Counted from the stretch's first letter, positions 50,843 through 59,066 are shown. The stretch is DNA of 64,000 nucleotides from Jannaschia sp. Os4 (GCF_016820245.1 NZ_JAFCAR010000005.1:557738-621737); one strand, 5' to 3'. Numbers and translations are program-made. The notes: a model not told the origin generated them from the sequence alone.

Positions 50843-51597
50843 GCGGCCTCCCATGCCAGCCGGGCCAAGCCCGCGCCCGCGAGGCCGATGAGCAGGGTCA
50901 GGCAGGCGGGTTTGTAGTATCGCTCGAAGCGCGGCGTGAAGAGCGCGCGTCCGAGCACGACGCCGGCCAGCGTGGGCACGACGAGGATCAGGCCGCGCGT
51001 GGCCGCCGTCCCGGTCATCGTGCCCACCGCGAGGTGGGTGACGATGCCCACGGCGCCCGCGCCCAGCATGTAGATGTTGAGCGTGCCGCGCATCGTGCGC
51101 GCGGGCAGGTCGCGGACCATCGCGTAGAGCGCGATGAACAGGCCGCCCGCGCCCGCGAGGCCGGTGATGATCCCGGCCCCGAACCCCGCCGCTCCGGTGC
51201 CCGCGCGCGTGGCGAGGACGGGCAGGCGCAGGCGGGCCAACTGCGCCACGGCGAGCGCGATCAGGAGCGACAGGGCGATGGTCTTGGAGACCGTCGCGTC
51301 GATCGACAGCGACACCAGCAGGCCCAGCGGCAGGCCGATGCCGCTGGCGACGACCAGCGTGGCGGCGGCGGTCCGGTCGGCGTCCTGCCAGCCGCCCTTC
51401 ATCAGCAGCAGCGAGGCCGACATCTCGAGGAACCAGAACACGGGGATCAACTCGACCGGCGGCACGAGGGTGGCCAGCGCCGCCATCGCCAGCGCCGACA
51501 GCCCGAACCCCGCGAAGCCGCGGATCGCGCCCGCCGCGAAGCAGACGGCCACGGCGAGCCAAGCGGTCGCGGGCGGGAGGGCGAGGAGGTCGGCCAT
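50839..51597 (-). CDS. TSUP/TauE-SafE family exporter (TauZ-type)
   Basis: A 252-residue membrane protein with eight helices of the TSUP family, which includes sulfite and sulfoacetate exporters. It has the first-half motif AGAIRGFAGFGLSALAMAAL (about 22-41) and the second-half repeat GFGAGIITGLAGAGGLFIALYAM (about 138-160). As the first gene of the TSUP-soeABC operon, it most likely removes sulfite or sulfate made during taurine breakdown. It overlaps soeA by four bases. Direction and ion are inferred from context. Confidence 0.85.
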   Translation of the reverse strand: MADLLALPPATAWLAVAVCFAAGAIRGFAGFGLSALAMAALATLVPPVELIPVFWFLEMSASLLLMKGGWQDADRTAAATLVVASGIGLPLGLLVSLSIDATVSKTIALSLLIALAVAQLARLRLPVLATRAGTGAAGFGAGIITGLAGAGGLFIALYAMVRDLPARTMRGTLNIYMLGAGAVGIVTHLAVGTMTGTAATRGLILVVPTLAGVVLGRALFTPRFERYYKPACLTLLIGLAGAGLARLAWEAA

Positions 51598-51603
51598 CAG
51601 ATG

Positions 51604-51701
51604 CCGTCATCCCCGGGCGTGACCCGGGGACCTGTCGCCACGGGGACCACCCCCCCGCGTCGCGCGACCGCACGAGGTCCCCGGGTCGGGCCCGGGGACG
51701 G
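51604..51701. repeat. Intergenic palindromic repeat, copy B
   Basis: Arm 1 (51604-51632, with ATCCCCGGG...CCCGGGGACC) and inverted arm 2 (51676-51701, with GGTCCCCGGG...CCCGGGGACGG) flank about 43 bases. It resembles the element at 8593-8653. It lies between citrate synthase and the TSUP gene, so any promoter for the soe operon must lie in or near it. Confidence 0.7.
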
Positions 51702-51724
51702 CGGCGCGTATGGGGGGCGGCGGC

Positions 51725-52858
51725 TCACCGATCCTCCAGCGGAACCCAGTCCCGCTTCTCCGGCCCGTTGTAGAGCGTCAGCGGGCGGATCAGGATGTTC
51801 GAGCGCCGCTGCTCGAGGCACTGCACCAGCCAGCCGGGCATCCGCCCGATGGCGAAGATCGGCACGTAGAGGTCCATCGGGATGCCGTGCAGTTGGTAGA
51901 TGACGCCCGAATAGAAATCGACGTTCACGTTCAGCCCGTGGCGGGCGTAGGGCTTCATCGCCTCGACCACGCCCTGCAGGATCTCGTACCACTCCGGCGC
52001 GCCCATCTCCTCGCCCAGCTTCCGCACCCCCTCGCGCATGTGACGGGCGCGCGGGTCCTCGGCGCGGTAGACGCGGTGGCCGAAGCCGGTGACGGGGACC
52101 TTCGCCGCGCGCTTCTCCTTGACGTAGCGGGCCGCGTTCTCGGGCGAGCCGATCTCCTTGACCATCTTCATCACGTCCTCGGCGGCGCCGCCGTGGGCGG
52201 GACCGGCGAGGGTCGAGAGCGCGGTGACCATCGCGCCGTGGAGGTTGGCCTCGGTGCCCACGGTGACCCGGGCGGCGAAGGTCGAGGCGTTGGCGCCGTG
52301 CTCGGCGTGGAGGACGAAGTCGACGTCGGCCAGCGCGGTCGCCTCGGCCGAGGGTGTCTCGCCCTTGAGCATCTTCAGCCAGTTGCCCGCGTGGCTCAGC
52401 GTGTCGTCGGGGGCCACGGGGTCGCGCCCGTTCCGCAGCGCCTCGTGCGCGGCGATCAGCGTCGGCACCTGCGCGGTCAGCTTGATGCCGTTCCGCAGGA
52501 AGCCGTCCTCCGACGCGTCCTGGCTGTCCGCGTCCAGCGCGGCCATCGCCGACACGGCCGTCCGCAGCACGTCCATCGGGTGGCCGTCCTTGACCGTGTC
52601 GATCACCGACAGCACTGCATCGGGCACGGCGCGGTGCGACCGCAGCTCGGCGTCGAACCGCTCCAGTTCGGCCTTCGTCGGCAGCTCGCCATGGATCAGC
52701 AGCCAGCACACCTCCTCGAACGACGCGTTCTCGGCGAGGTCGTGGATCGTGTAGCCCCGGTAGAGCAGCTCGCCCGCGCGCCCGTCGATGTGGGACACGC
52801 CCGAGCGCTCGAAGTAGACGCCCTTGAGGCCGCGGTTGATCTTGACGTCTTCGGTCAT
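51725..52858 (-). CDS. Citrate synthase, short type (citrate or 2-methylcitrate synthase)
   Basis: A 377-residue enzyme that condenses acetyl-CoA (or propionyl-CoA) with oxaloacetate. It has YRGYTIHDLAE (about 33-43), HAEHGANASTF (about 182-192), and the active-site segments GPAHGGAAEDVMKMV (about 214-228), GFGHRVYRAEDPRARHM (about 254-270) and an Asp in NVNVDFYSGVIYQ. Its length is typical of the short citrate/methylcitrate synthase group. No prpB or prpD is adjacent. Its place beside pta and xsc suggests it takes acetyl-CoA from taurine carbon. Its start is only 18 bases from the divergent pta start. Confidence 0.88.
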   Translation of the reverse strand: MTEDVKINRGLKGVYFERSGVSHIDGRAGELLYRGYTIHDLAENASFEEVCWLLIHGELPTKAELERFDAELRSHRAVPDAVLSVIDTVKDGHPMDVLRTAVSAMAALDADSQDASEDGFLRNGIKLTAQVPTLIAAHEALRNGRDPVAPDDTLSHAGNWLKMLKGETPSAEATALADVDFVLHAEHGANASTFAARVTVGTEANLHGAMVTALSTLAGPAHGGAAEDVMKMVKEIGSPENAARYVKEKRAAKVPVTGFGHRVYRAEDPRARHMREGVRKLGEEMGAPEWYEILQGVVEAMKPYARHGLNVNVDFYSGVIYQLHGIPMDLYVPIFAIGRMPGWLVQCLEQRRSNILIRPLTLYNGPEKRDWVPLEDR

Positions 52859-52876
52859 GCGGGGTCTCCGGTCGGC

Positions 52877-53728
52877 ATGAGCGTGATGGATACGGCGCGG
52901 GCCACGGCCCGAGAGCGGGGGGCGCGGATCGTCTTCCCCGAGATGGAGGACGCGCGCGTGGGCGAGGCCGCTGCTGCGCTCGAGCGGGACGGGCTGTGCC
53001 ATCCTCTGCCCTTGGGCGGCGTCACGGACGCGCAGGTCGCGGCCGTCATGGACGCGCGCGGCATGAAGGAGCGGATGGCGCGCCACCTGCTGTCCAAGCC
53101 GCTGATGCGCGCCGCCGCGATGGTCGCCGCCGGCGAGGCGGACGCGATGGTCGCGGGGGCGGACGTGCCGACCCGCCGCGTGATCGAGGCGGCGGGGCTC
53201 TGCATCGGGCTGGCCGAGGGGATCGCGCGGCCGTCGTCCTTCTTCCTGATGATCTTCCCCGACGGGCGGGAGATGATCTTCGCCGACTGCGCGGTCACCG
53301 TCGCCCCCGACGCCGAGGCGCTGGCCGCCATCGCCCGCGCCTCCGCCGCCAGCGCCGAGGCGCTGCTGGGCCGGGCCGAGGTCGCGCTGCTGTCCTTCTC
53401 CACCGGCACGTCCGGGGCGGGCGACAGCGTGGACGTCGTGCGCGCTGCCGCCGAGGCCACGGGATTCGCGGGCCCCGTGCAGGCCGACGCCGCGCTCGAC
53501 CCGGCGAAGGGCGCGCGCAAGGGCGTGGCTGTCGAGGCGGTGAACACGCTGGTCTTCCCTTCCTTGGATGCCGGCAACATCGGCTACAAGCTGTGCCAGG
53601 AACTCGCGGGGGCGCAGGCGGTGGGGCCCATGCTGCAGGGCTTCCGCCGCCCGGTCTGCGACCTCTCGCGCGGGGCCTCGGCGGGGGACATCGTCGAGGC
53701 GGCGACGCTCACGGCGGCGATGGCCTGA
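52877..53728 (+). CDS. pta: Phosphate acetyltransferase
   Basis: Pta turns the acetyl phosphate released by Xsc into acetyl-CoA. The 283-residue protein is the single-domain type common with xsc. It has ARIVFPEMEDARVGEAAA (about 14-31), ADAMVAGADVPTRRVIEAA (about 90-108), FADCAVTVAPDAEALA, LLSFSTGTSGAGDSVDVV, and the C-terminal NTLVFPSLDAGNIGYKLCQELAGAQAVGP (about 222-250). It is on the plus strand while the other catabolic genes around it (xsc, citrate synthase, soeABC) are on the minus strand, so it needs its own promoter. No clear ribosome site precedes the ATG. Confidence 0.92.
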   Translation: MSVMDTARATARERGARIVFPEMEDARVGEAAAALERDGLCHPLPLGGVTDAQVAAVMDARGMKERMARHLLSKPLMRAAAMVAAGEADAMVAGADVPTRRVIEAAGLCIGLAEGIARPSSFFLMIFPDGREMIFADCAVTVAPDAEALAAIARASAASAEALLGRAEVALLSFSTGTSGAGDSVDVVRAAAEATGFAGPVQADAALDPAKGARKGVAVEAVNTLVFPSLDAGNIGYKLCQELAGAQAVGPMLQGFRRPVCDLSRGASAGDIVEAATLTAAMA

Positions 53729-53729
53729 C

Positions 53730-53779
53730 GGCGAAGCCTTCGACGAAGGCTTCGCCCGTTTCCTTCGACGATGGAAACG
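53730..53779. terminator. Two tandem hairpins between convergent pta and xsc
   Basis: Hairpin 1 has arms GGCGAAGCCTTCG and CGAAGGCTTCGCC (53730-53756). Hairpin 2 is CGTTTCC, 9-base loop, GGAAACG (53757-53779). Both are perfect stems. They probably terminate both genes. Confidence 0.8.
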
Positions 53780-53786
53780 CGACCCA

Positions 53787-55562
53787 TCACTCTGCCGCGA
53801 TCATGTCCTCCTTCGAGATCCCCGCCACCTGCACCGGCTTCTTCATCGCGTCGCGGCGGAACGGTTCGCCCAGTTCCTGATTGAGCATCACCTCGATCAG
53901 GGTGGTCTTGTTGTCGTTCATCTGCGCCTTGATCGCCGCGTCCAGCGCGTCGGTCAGCTCGTCCATCGTGCGGACCTGCACGCCCTCCAGCCCGCAGGCC
54001 TTGGCGATGCCCGCGTAGGAGACCTGCGTGTCCAGCTCCGTGCCCACGAAGTTGTCGTCGAACCAGAGCGTCGAGTTCCGCTTCTCCGCGCCCCACTGGT
54101 AGTTGCGGAACACGATCTGCGTGATGGCGGGCCACTCGCCGCGCCCGATGGCCGTCAACTCGTTGACCGCGATGCCGAACGCCCCGTCGCCCGCGAAGCC
54201 CACGACCGGCACGTCCGGGCGCCCGATCTTGGCGCCCACGATGGACGGCAGGCCGTAGCCGCAGGGGCCGAACAGGCCCGGGGCGAGGTACTTCCGGCCC
54301 TCGTCGAAGTCCGGGTAGGCGTTGCCGATGGCGCAGTTGTTGCCGATGTCCGAGGAGATGATCGCCTCGCGCGGCAGGGCCTGCTGGATCGCGCGCCACG
54401 CCATGCGGGGGCTCATCCAGTCGGGCTTGTCGGCACGGGCGCGCTCGTTCCACGTGGTCCCGGGATCGTCCTCCTCGTGGTCCAGCGACGAGAGTTCCTG
54501 CTTCCACCGCGACTTGGTGTCGGCGATCTTCGCGCGCCGCTCCTCGCGGCCCGCGTCGCCCGCGGTGTCGGAGAGTTGCGCGGTGATGCCCTGCGCCACC
54601 TTGGCCGCGTCGCCGACGATCCCCACGGTGACCTTCTTGGTCAGGCCGATGCGGTCGGGGTTGATGTCCACCTGGATGATCTTGGCGTCGGCGGGCCAGT
54701 ATTCCATGCCGTAGCCGGGCAGGGTGGAGAACGGGTTGAGGCGGGTGCCCAGCGCGAGCACCACGTCCGCGTCCTTGATCAGCTGCATCGCCGCCTTGGA
54801 GCCATTGTAGCCCAAGGGTCCGGCGAAGAGTGGGTGAGAGCCGGGGAAGGCGTCGTTGTGCTGGTAGCCCACGCAGACCGGCGCATCGAGCCGCTCGGCC
54901 AGCGCCATCGACGCGGCGATCCCGCCCTCCGACAGCACCACGCCCGCGCCGTTCAGGATCACGGGGTTCTTGGCCGTCGACAGCAGCTCGGCCGCCTTGG
55001 CGATGGAGCGCTCGCCGCCGGGCGAGGCCTCGAACTCGATCGGCTCGGGGATCTCGACGTCCACCACCTGGGTCCAGAAGTCCCGCGGCAGGTTGATCTG
55101 CGCCGGCCCCGACAGCCGCTTGGCCTTGGCGATCACGCGGGTCAGCACCTCGGCCACGCGGGACGGGTCGCGCACCTCCTCCTGGTAGGCGACCATGTCC
55201 TCGAACAGCTTCATCTGCTCGACCTCTTGGAACCCGCCTTGGCCGATCGTCTTGTTGGCGGCCTGGGGCGTCACGAGGAGCAGCGGCGTGTGGTTCCAGT
55301 AGGCGGTCTTCACGGCGGTGACGAAGTTGGTGATGCCCGGCCCGTTCTGGGCGATCATCATCGACATCTCGCCGGTGGCGCGCGTGTAGCCGTCCGCCAT
55401 GAAGCCCGCCGACCCCTCGTGCGCGGCGTCCCAGAAGGTGATGCCGGCGGCGGGGAAGAGGTCCGAGATCGGCATCATGGCCGAGCCGATGATGCCGAAG
55501 GCATGGCGGATGCCATGCCGCTGCAGCGTTTTGACGAAGGCTTCCTCGGTCGTCATCTTCAT
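53787..55562 (-). CDS. xsc: Sulfoacetaldehyde acetyltransferase
   Basis: Xsc is a thiamine-diphosphate enzyme that cleaves sulfoacetaldehyde with phosphate into acetyl phosphate and sulfite. The 591-residue protein starts MKMTTEEAFVKTLQRHGIRHAFGIIGSAMMP, has HEGSAGFMADGYTRATG with the catalytic Glu region, QNGPGITNFVTAVKTAYWNHTPLLLVTPQ, and the cofactor motif GFAGDGAFGIAVNELTAIGRGEWPAITQIVFRN (about 440-472). It is very similar throughout to roseobacter Xsc. A candidate operator lies 31-46 bases upstream of its start. Confidence 0.96.
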   Translation of the reverse strand: MKMTTEEAFVKTLQRHGIRHAFGIIGSAMMPISDLFPAAGITFWDAAHEGSAGFMADGYTRATGEMSMMIAQNGPGITNFVTAVKTAYWNHTPLLLVTPQAANKTIGQGGFQEVEQMKLFEDMVAYQEEVRDPSRVAEVLTRVIAKAKRLSGPAQINLPRDFWTQVVDVEIPEPIEFEASPGGERSIAKAAELLSTAKNPVILNGAGVVLSEGGIAASMALAERLDAPVCVGYQHNDAFPGSHPLFAGPLGYNGSKAAMQLIKDADVVLALGTRLNPFSTLPGYGMEYWPADAKIIQVDINPDRIGLTKKVTVGIVGDAAKVAQGITAQLSDTAGDAGREERRAKIADTKSRWKQELSSLDHEEDDPGTTWNERARADKPDWMSPRMAWRAIQQALPREAIISSDIGNNCAIGNAYPDFDEGRKYLAPGLFGPCGYGLPSIVGAKIGRPDVPVVGFAGDGAFGIAVNELTAIGRGEWPAITQIVFRNYQWGAEKRNSTLWFDDNFVGTELDTQVSYAGIAKACGLEGVQVRTMDELTDALDAAIKAQMNDNKTTLIEVMLNQELGEPFRRDAMKKPVQVAGISKEDMIAAE

Positions 55563-55592
55563 GGCGGTCCCCTCCCGATGATGTCGAAAAAT

Positions 55593-55608
55593 GGGACCGG
55601 CAGTCCCA
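55593..55608. promoter_or_regulatory. Candidate taurine-regulator operator upstream of xsc
   Basis: On the minus strand the site reads TGGGACTGCCGGTCCC, a near-palindrome (GGGAC, 5-base centre, GTCCC). The identical 16 bases occur at 57821-57836 in the tpa/tauA control region. A further inverted repeat, ATTCCCT (55612-55618) and AGGGAAT (55633-55639), lies just upstream and may belong to the xsc promoter. Confidence 0.7.
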
Positions 55609-55814
55609 ACTATTCCCTAGCGGTCAATCAACAGGGAATCGCGTTTCGTGCAAGGGGCGGCGTCGGGGAAGGCGGGCCCGGTCGTCTCTATCGGGGCGCG
55701 CGCGCAGCAGGGCCGTCCCGACCGGCGCCGACCCCGAGCAGCCGCGCCGCCCCGAAGGCGGTCGTCGCGCGGGCGACCCCGATGGTAAAGTTGTCGAGCA
55801 GCGGGAAGGCCGGG

Positions 55815-56048
55815 CTAGCGGGTCCGGGTCATCCGGTCGGTCGCGCCCCACGCCGCGGCGAGCGGAAGGATCAGCAGCGCCCAGACCGTCGCCCGGACGA
55901 GCGCCCCGCCGTCGAGGGCGGTCGTGACGGACGCGAAGCCGCGCACGTCGAAGGCGAGCAGCGCGAGACACAGGGCGGTGGACAGGATCACGCCCGCCTC
56001 GATGCGGGAGAGCCAGTGCCAGCAGAGGGAGGCGAGGTGCCGGGACAT
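55815..56048 (-). CDS. Small two-helix membrane protein, possibly truncated
   Basis: A 77-residue protein between xsc and tpa. Two membrane helices are visible (about 18-36 and 50-68), and it ends TDRMTRTR. No family is recognised. After its stop another frame continues with ordered sequence (PAFPLLDNFTIGVARATTAFGAARLLG) but no start codon, so a frameshift may have shortened the protein. The start at 56048 is the most likely; a longer frame reaches 56144. The remaining flanks (55619-55814, 56049-56315) hold no other supported gene. Confidence 0.5.
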   Translation of the reverse strand: MSRHLASLCWHWLSRIEAGVILSTALCLALLAFDVRGFASVTTALDGGALVRATVWALLILPLAAAWGATDRMTRTR

Positions 56049-56315
56049 GACCGGATGGTAGACTCGGCGGACGCCTCGGGAAGGGGATGCGCCGCATTCT
56101 CCCGATTTCTTCGCGCGGCCACGGCGCAGCAGGTGGCGGCCCATCGCAGCGGCGCGGCGCGGCCCGGCCCGCGCGCATGCGGCGCGTTCGGCACGCGCGG
56201 GGTCCGCCCGATCACCCGCGACGACGGCACGGCCGACGCGCGGCGGGCCAAGCCCCGCCCTCCATGCAGCGCAGGACGCGGGCGCCCCGCGCCGAGAGGT
56301 CGGGGGCCTCCCGCG

Positions 56316-57695
56316 TCAGCCGAACACACGGCCGAGCGCGGCGTCCACCGCGCTTGTGATCGCGTCGATGTCGTCCGCCGTGGCGATCAGGGCGGGCGAG
56401 AACAGCAGCGTGTTGTTGAAGCCCGGAAGCGAGCGGTTCGACGCGCCGATGATGACCCCTTGGGCCATGCAGTCGGCGACGACGGCCTTCACCCGCGCCT
56501 CCTCCACCGGCTCCTTCGTGCCGCGGTCCGCGACCAGCTCGGCCCCCGCGAAGAGGCCCCGGCCGCGCACCTGCCCGATCACCGCGTGCCGCTCCGACAG
56601 CGCCTCGAGGTTCGCCACCAGCCGCTCGCCCATCGCACGGGTATTGGCCAGCAGATCCTCGTCCTCGATGATCTCCATGTTCTTCAGCGCTGCCGCCGGC
56701 CCGGCGGTGCAGCCGCCGAAGGTCGACACGTCGCGGAAGTAGCCCATCGGGTCCGACGGGTCGTCCTTGAACATCTCGAACACGCGCTCGCTCGTCGCGA
56801 GGCAGGAGATCGCCGCGTAGCCCGAGGCCACGCCCTTCGCCATCGTCACGAAGTCGGGGCGGATGCCGTAATGCTGGTAGCCGAACCACTCGCCCGTCCG
56901 GCCCACGCCGCAGACCACCTCGTCGATGTGCAGCAGCAGGTCGTACTTCTCCACGATCTCCGCCACCCGCTCCCAGTAGCCCGGGGGAGGGGTGATGACG
57001 CCGCCGCCCGCGGTGATCGGCTCCAGGCAGAGCGCCCCCACCGTGTCCGGCCCTTCCGCGAGGATCACCTCCTCGATCGCGTCCGCCGCGCGGCGGCCGT
57101 ACTCCTCGCCCGAGAGATCCCACTGCGCCCGGTACTCGAGGCAGTGCGGCACCCGCACGAAGCCCGGGGTGAACGGCCCGTACTGCGCGTTGCGCTCGTC
57201 CTGGCCGCCCGCCGAGAGGTTGGCGATGGTCGTGCCGTGGTAGTCGCGCTCGCGGTAGAGGATCTTGTACTTCCGCCCGCCATGCTGCCGGTGGGCGATC
57301 TGGCGGATCATCTTGAAGGCCTTCTCGTTCGCCTCCGACCCCGAGTTCGCGTAGAAGACGCGCGACAGCCCCGGCATCTTCGAGATCAGCTTCTCCGCGA
57401 AGAGCGAGCCGGGGATCGAGCCGAGCGTCTGCGCGAAGTAGTTCAGCTTCAGGAGCTGGTCGCGCACCGCGTCCGCGATCTCGGTCCGCCCGTAGCCCAC
57501 GTTGACGGTCCACACCCCGCCCGAGGTCGCGTCGAGATGCTCGACCCCCTTGTCGTCCCAGACGCGCATGCCGCGGCCCTCGACGATGATCCGGGGGTCG
57601 GTCGTCTCCAGCGGCTTGTGCGGCATCAGGTGGTGCCAGACATGGGCGCGGTCCGCCTCGATGACGTGGCTCAGGTCGTTGGCGTGGTCCTTCAT
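56316..57695 (-). CDS. tpa: Taurine-pyruvate aminotransferase
   Basis: Tpa moves the amino group of taurine to pyruvate, giving sulfoacetaldehyde and L-alanine. The 459-residue class III aminotransferase has NSGSEANEKAFKMIRQ (about 118-133), YRERDYHGTTIANLSAGGQ (about 147-165), EPITAGGGVITPPPGYW (about 224-240), LHIDEVVCGVGRTGEWFG (about 255-272) and the PLP lysine in TMAKGVASGYA (about 285-295). The ATG at 57695 is the family start; the longer frames are not coding. It diverges from tauA with a 275-base shared control region. Context separates it from other omega-aminotransferases. Confidence 0.93.
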   Translation of the reverse strand: MKDHANDLSHVIEADRAHVWHHLMPHKPLETTDPRIIVEGRGMRVWDDKGVEHLDATSGGVWTVNVGYGRTEIADAVRDQLLKLNYFAQTLGSIPGSLFAEKLISKMPGLSRVFYANSGSEANEKAFKMIRQIAHRQHGGRKYKILYRERDYHGTTIANLSAGGQDERNAQYGPFTPGFVRVPHCLEYRAQWDLSGEEYGRRAADAIEEVILAEGPDTVGALCLEPITAGGGVITPPPGYWERVAEIVEKYDLLLHIDEVVCGVGRTGEWFGYQHYGIRPDFVTMAKGVASGYAAISCLATSERVFEMFKDDPSDPMGYFRDVSTFGGCTAGPAAALKNMEIIEDEDLLANTRAMGERLVANLEALSERHAVIGQVRGRGLFAGAELVADRGTKEPVEEARVKAVVADCMAQGVIIGASNRSLPGFNNTLLFSPALIATADDIDAITSAVDAALGRVFG

Positions 57696-57820
57696 GGTAT
57701 TCCCCCCCGAGGCTGCGCGGCTGCTGCGAATGGCGTCCTGCCTCCTCCTTTGGGGGACGACCCGCCCCCCGCGCAAGCCTCCGCGCGACGTGGCGGCGGT
57801 CGTTCGCGGGGCGCAGAAAC

Positions 57821-57836
57821 TGGGACTGCCGGTCCC
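57821..57836. promoter_or_regulatory. Candidate taurine-regulator operator in the tpa/tauA control region
   Basis: TGGGACTGCCGGTCCC, identical to the site upstream of xsc (55593-55608, opposite orientation). It lies 126 bases upstream of tpa and 135 bases upstream of tauA, so one bound regulator could control both. TauR, a MocR-type activator known from relatives, is the likely binder; its gene is not in the window. Confidence 0.7.
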
Positions 57837-57970
57837 GATACCGGGCATGTCGTTTCCCGGCGTCAACGCGAGAGACCGCTTGCAATCCGGCCCGTCTCTG
57901 CGCGTGATGCCTCCGGAGAGGGCCGCGAAGAGCCCCCCGCCGCGACCCAATCCAACCGGGAGAGGACCCC

Positions 57971-58981
57971 ATGACCTTCAAGACCAAGCTCGCCGCCGCC
58001 GTGTCGGCCGCCGCCGTCCTGACCGGCGCGCAGGCCGCGCTGGCCGATGCCCATCTCGAGGAGCTGACCGTTGGCTACTTCCTCGAATGGCCGATGCCGT
58101 TCCAGTTCGCCAAGGCGCAGGGCACCTACGAGGAGGCGCTCGGCCTGCCGATCAACTGGGTGACCTTCGACACCGGAACCGCGATGTCGGCCGCGATGGC
58201 GTCCGGCGACGTGCAGATCTCCGTCAGCCAAGGCGTGCCGCCCTTCGTGGTCGCGGCCTCCGGCGGCCAGGACATCAAGATCGTCGACGTGGCCGTGTCC
58301 TATTCCGACAACGACAACTGCGTCGTGGCCTCCGACCTCGAGATCGACAAGGACTCGGTCGCCGACCTCGCCGGGCAGAAGGTCGCCGTGCCGCTGGGCA
58401 CCGCCGCCCACTACGGCTTCCTGAGTCAGATGAACCACTTCGGCGTCGACGTGGCCTCGCTCGAGGTGGTCGACCTCGCCCCCGCCGAGGGCGCGAACGC
58501 GCTGGAGCAGGGCGACGTGGGCATGGCCTGCGGCTGGGGCGGCGCGCTGCGCCGCATGACGGAATCGGGGAACGTGCTGCTGACCGGCGCCGAGAAGGAG
58601 GAGCTGGGCATCCTCGTGTTCGACGTGACCTCGGCCCCCGCCGACTTCGTCGCCGAGAACCCCGAGCTGCTCGCGAAGTTCCTCAAGGTGACGGCCGATG
58701 CCAATGCCATGTGGAAGTCCGGCGAGAACGAGGCCGAGATGCTGCCCGTGATCGCGCAGGACGCGGGCATGGACGAGACGGCCACCGCCGAGACGCTCGC
58801 CACGTTCAAGTTCCCCTCCATCGACGAGCAGCTCTCCGAGGCCTGGCTCGGCGGCAACGCGGCCAACTTCATGGGCGGCGTCGCGGGCGTCTTCCAAGAG
58901 GCGGGCTCGATCCCCTCGGCGCTCGACAGCTACGCCGACTCGATCGATCTCGGCCCGCTGCAGGCCGCGCAGGGCATGTGA
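57971..58981 (+). CDS. tauA: Taurine ABC transporter, periplasmic binding protein
   Basis: A 336-residue binding protein of the TauA/SsuA group. Signal peptide about 1-26 (ending AALADA). The mature part starts HLEELTVGYFLEWPMPFQFAKAQGTYEEALG, has GVPPFVVAASGGQDIKIVDVAVSYSDNDNCVVA (about 80-112) and GQKVAVPLGTAAHYGF (about 136-151), all typical. GAGAGGACCCC precedes the ATG. It is the first gene of the tauA, small gene, tauB, tauC operon, opposite tpa. Confidence 0.94.
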   Translation: MTFKTKLAAAVSAAAVLTGAQAALADAHLEELTVGYFLEWPMPFQFAKAQGTYEEALGLPINWVTFDTGTAMSAAMASGDVQISVSQGVPPFVVAASGGQDIKIVDVAVSYSDNDNCVVASDLEIDKDSVADLAGQKVAVPLGTAAHYGFLSQMNHFGVDVASLEVVDLAPAEGANALEQGDVGMACGWGGALRRMTESGNVLLTGAEKEELGILVFDVTSAPADFVAENPELLAKFLKVTADANAMWKSGENEAEMLPVIAQDAGMDETATAETLATFKFPSIDEQLSEAWLGGNAANFMGGVAGVFQEAGSIPSALDSYADSIDLGPLQAAQGM

Positions 58982-58986
58982 CGCCT

Positions 58987-59008
58987 GCGCCTCCCTGCGG
59001 GGAGGCGC
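58987..59008 (+). other. Stem-loop after tauA
   Basis: GCGCCTCCC, loop TGCG, GGGAGGCGC, five bases after the tauA stop and inside the operon. There is no T-run. Such hairpins often stabilise the mRNA of a binding protein and lower expression of the following transporter genes. Confidence 0.65.
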
Positions 59009-59066
59009 TCGCCGGGGGCGCTCGCGCTCCCGGCCCCCGCCGGGGGCACGCGGCAGAGGGGACATT

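Noticed and set aside
48014..51673. A 1219-residue frame that would fuse extra N-terminal sequence to SoeA
   Set aside because: The part upstream of 50842 is an Arg/Pro-rich shadow of the TSUP gene; the molybdopterin protein starts cleanly at the ATG at 50842 with its Fe-S motif.
53568..57974. A 1468-residue plus-strand frame across xsc and tpa
   Set aside because: An antisense shadow: xsc and tpa on the minus strand are full-length members of known families.
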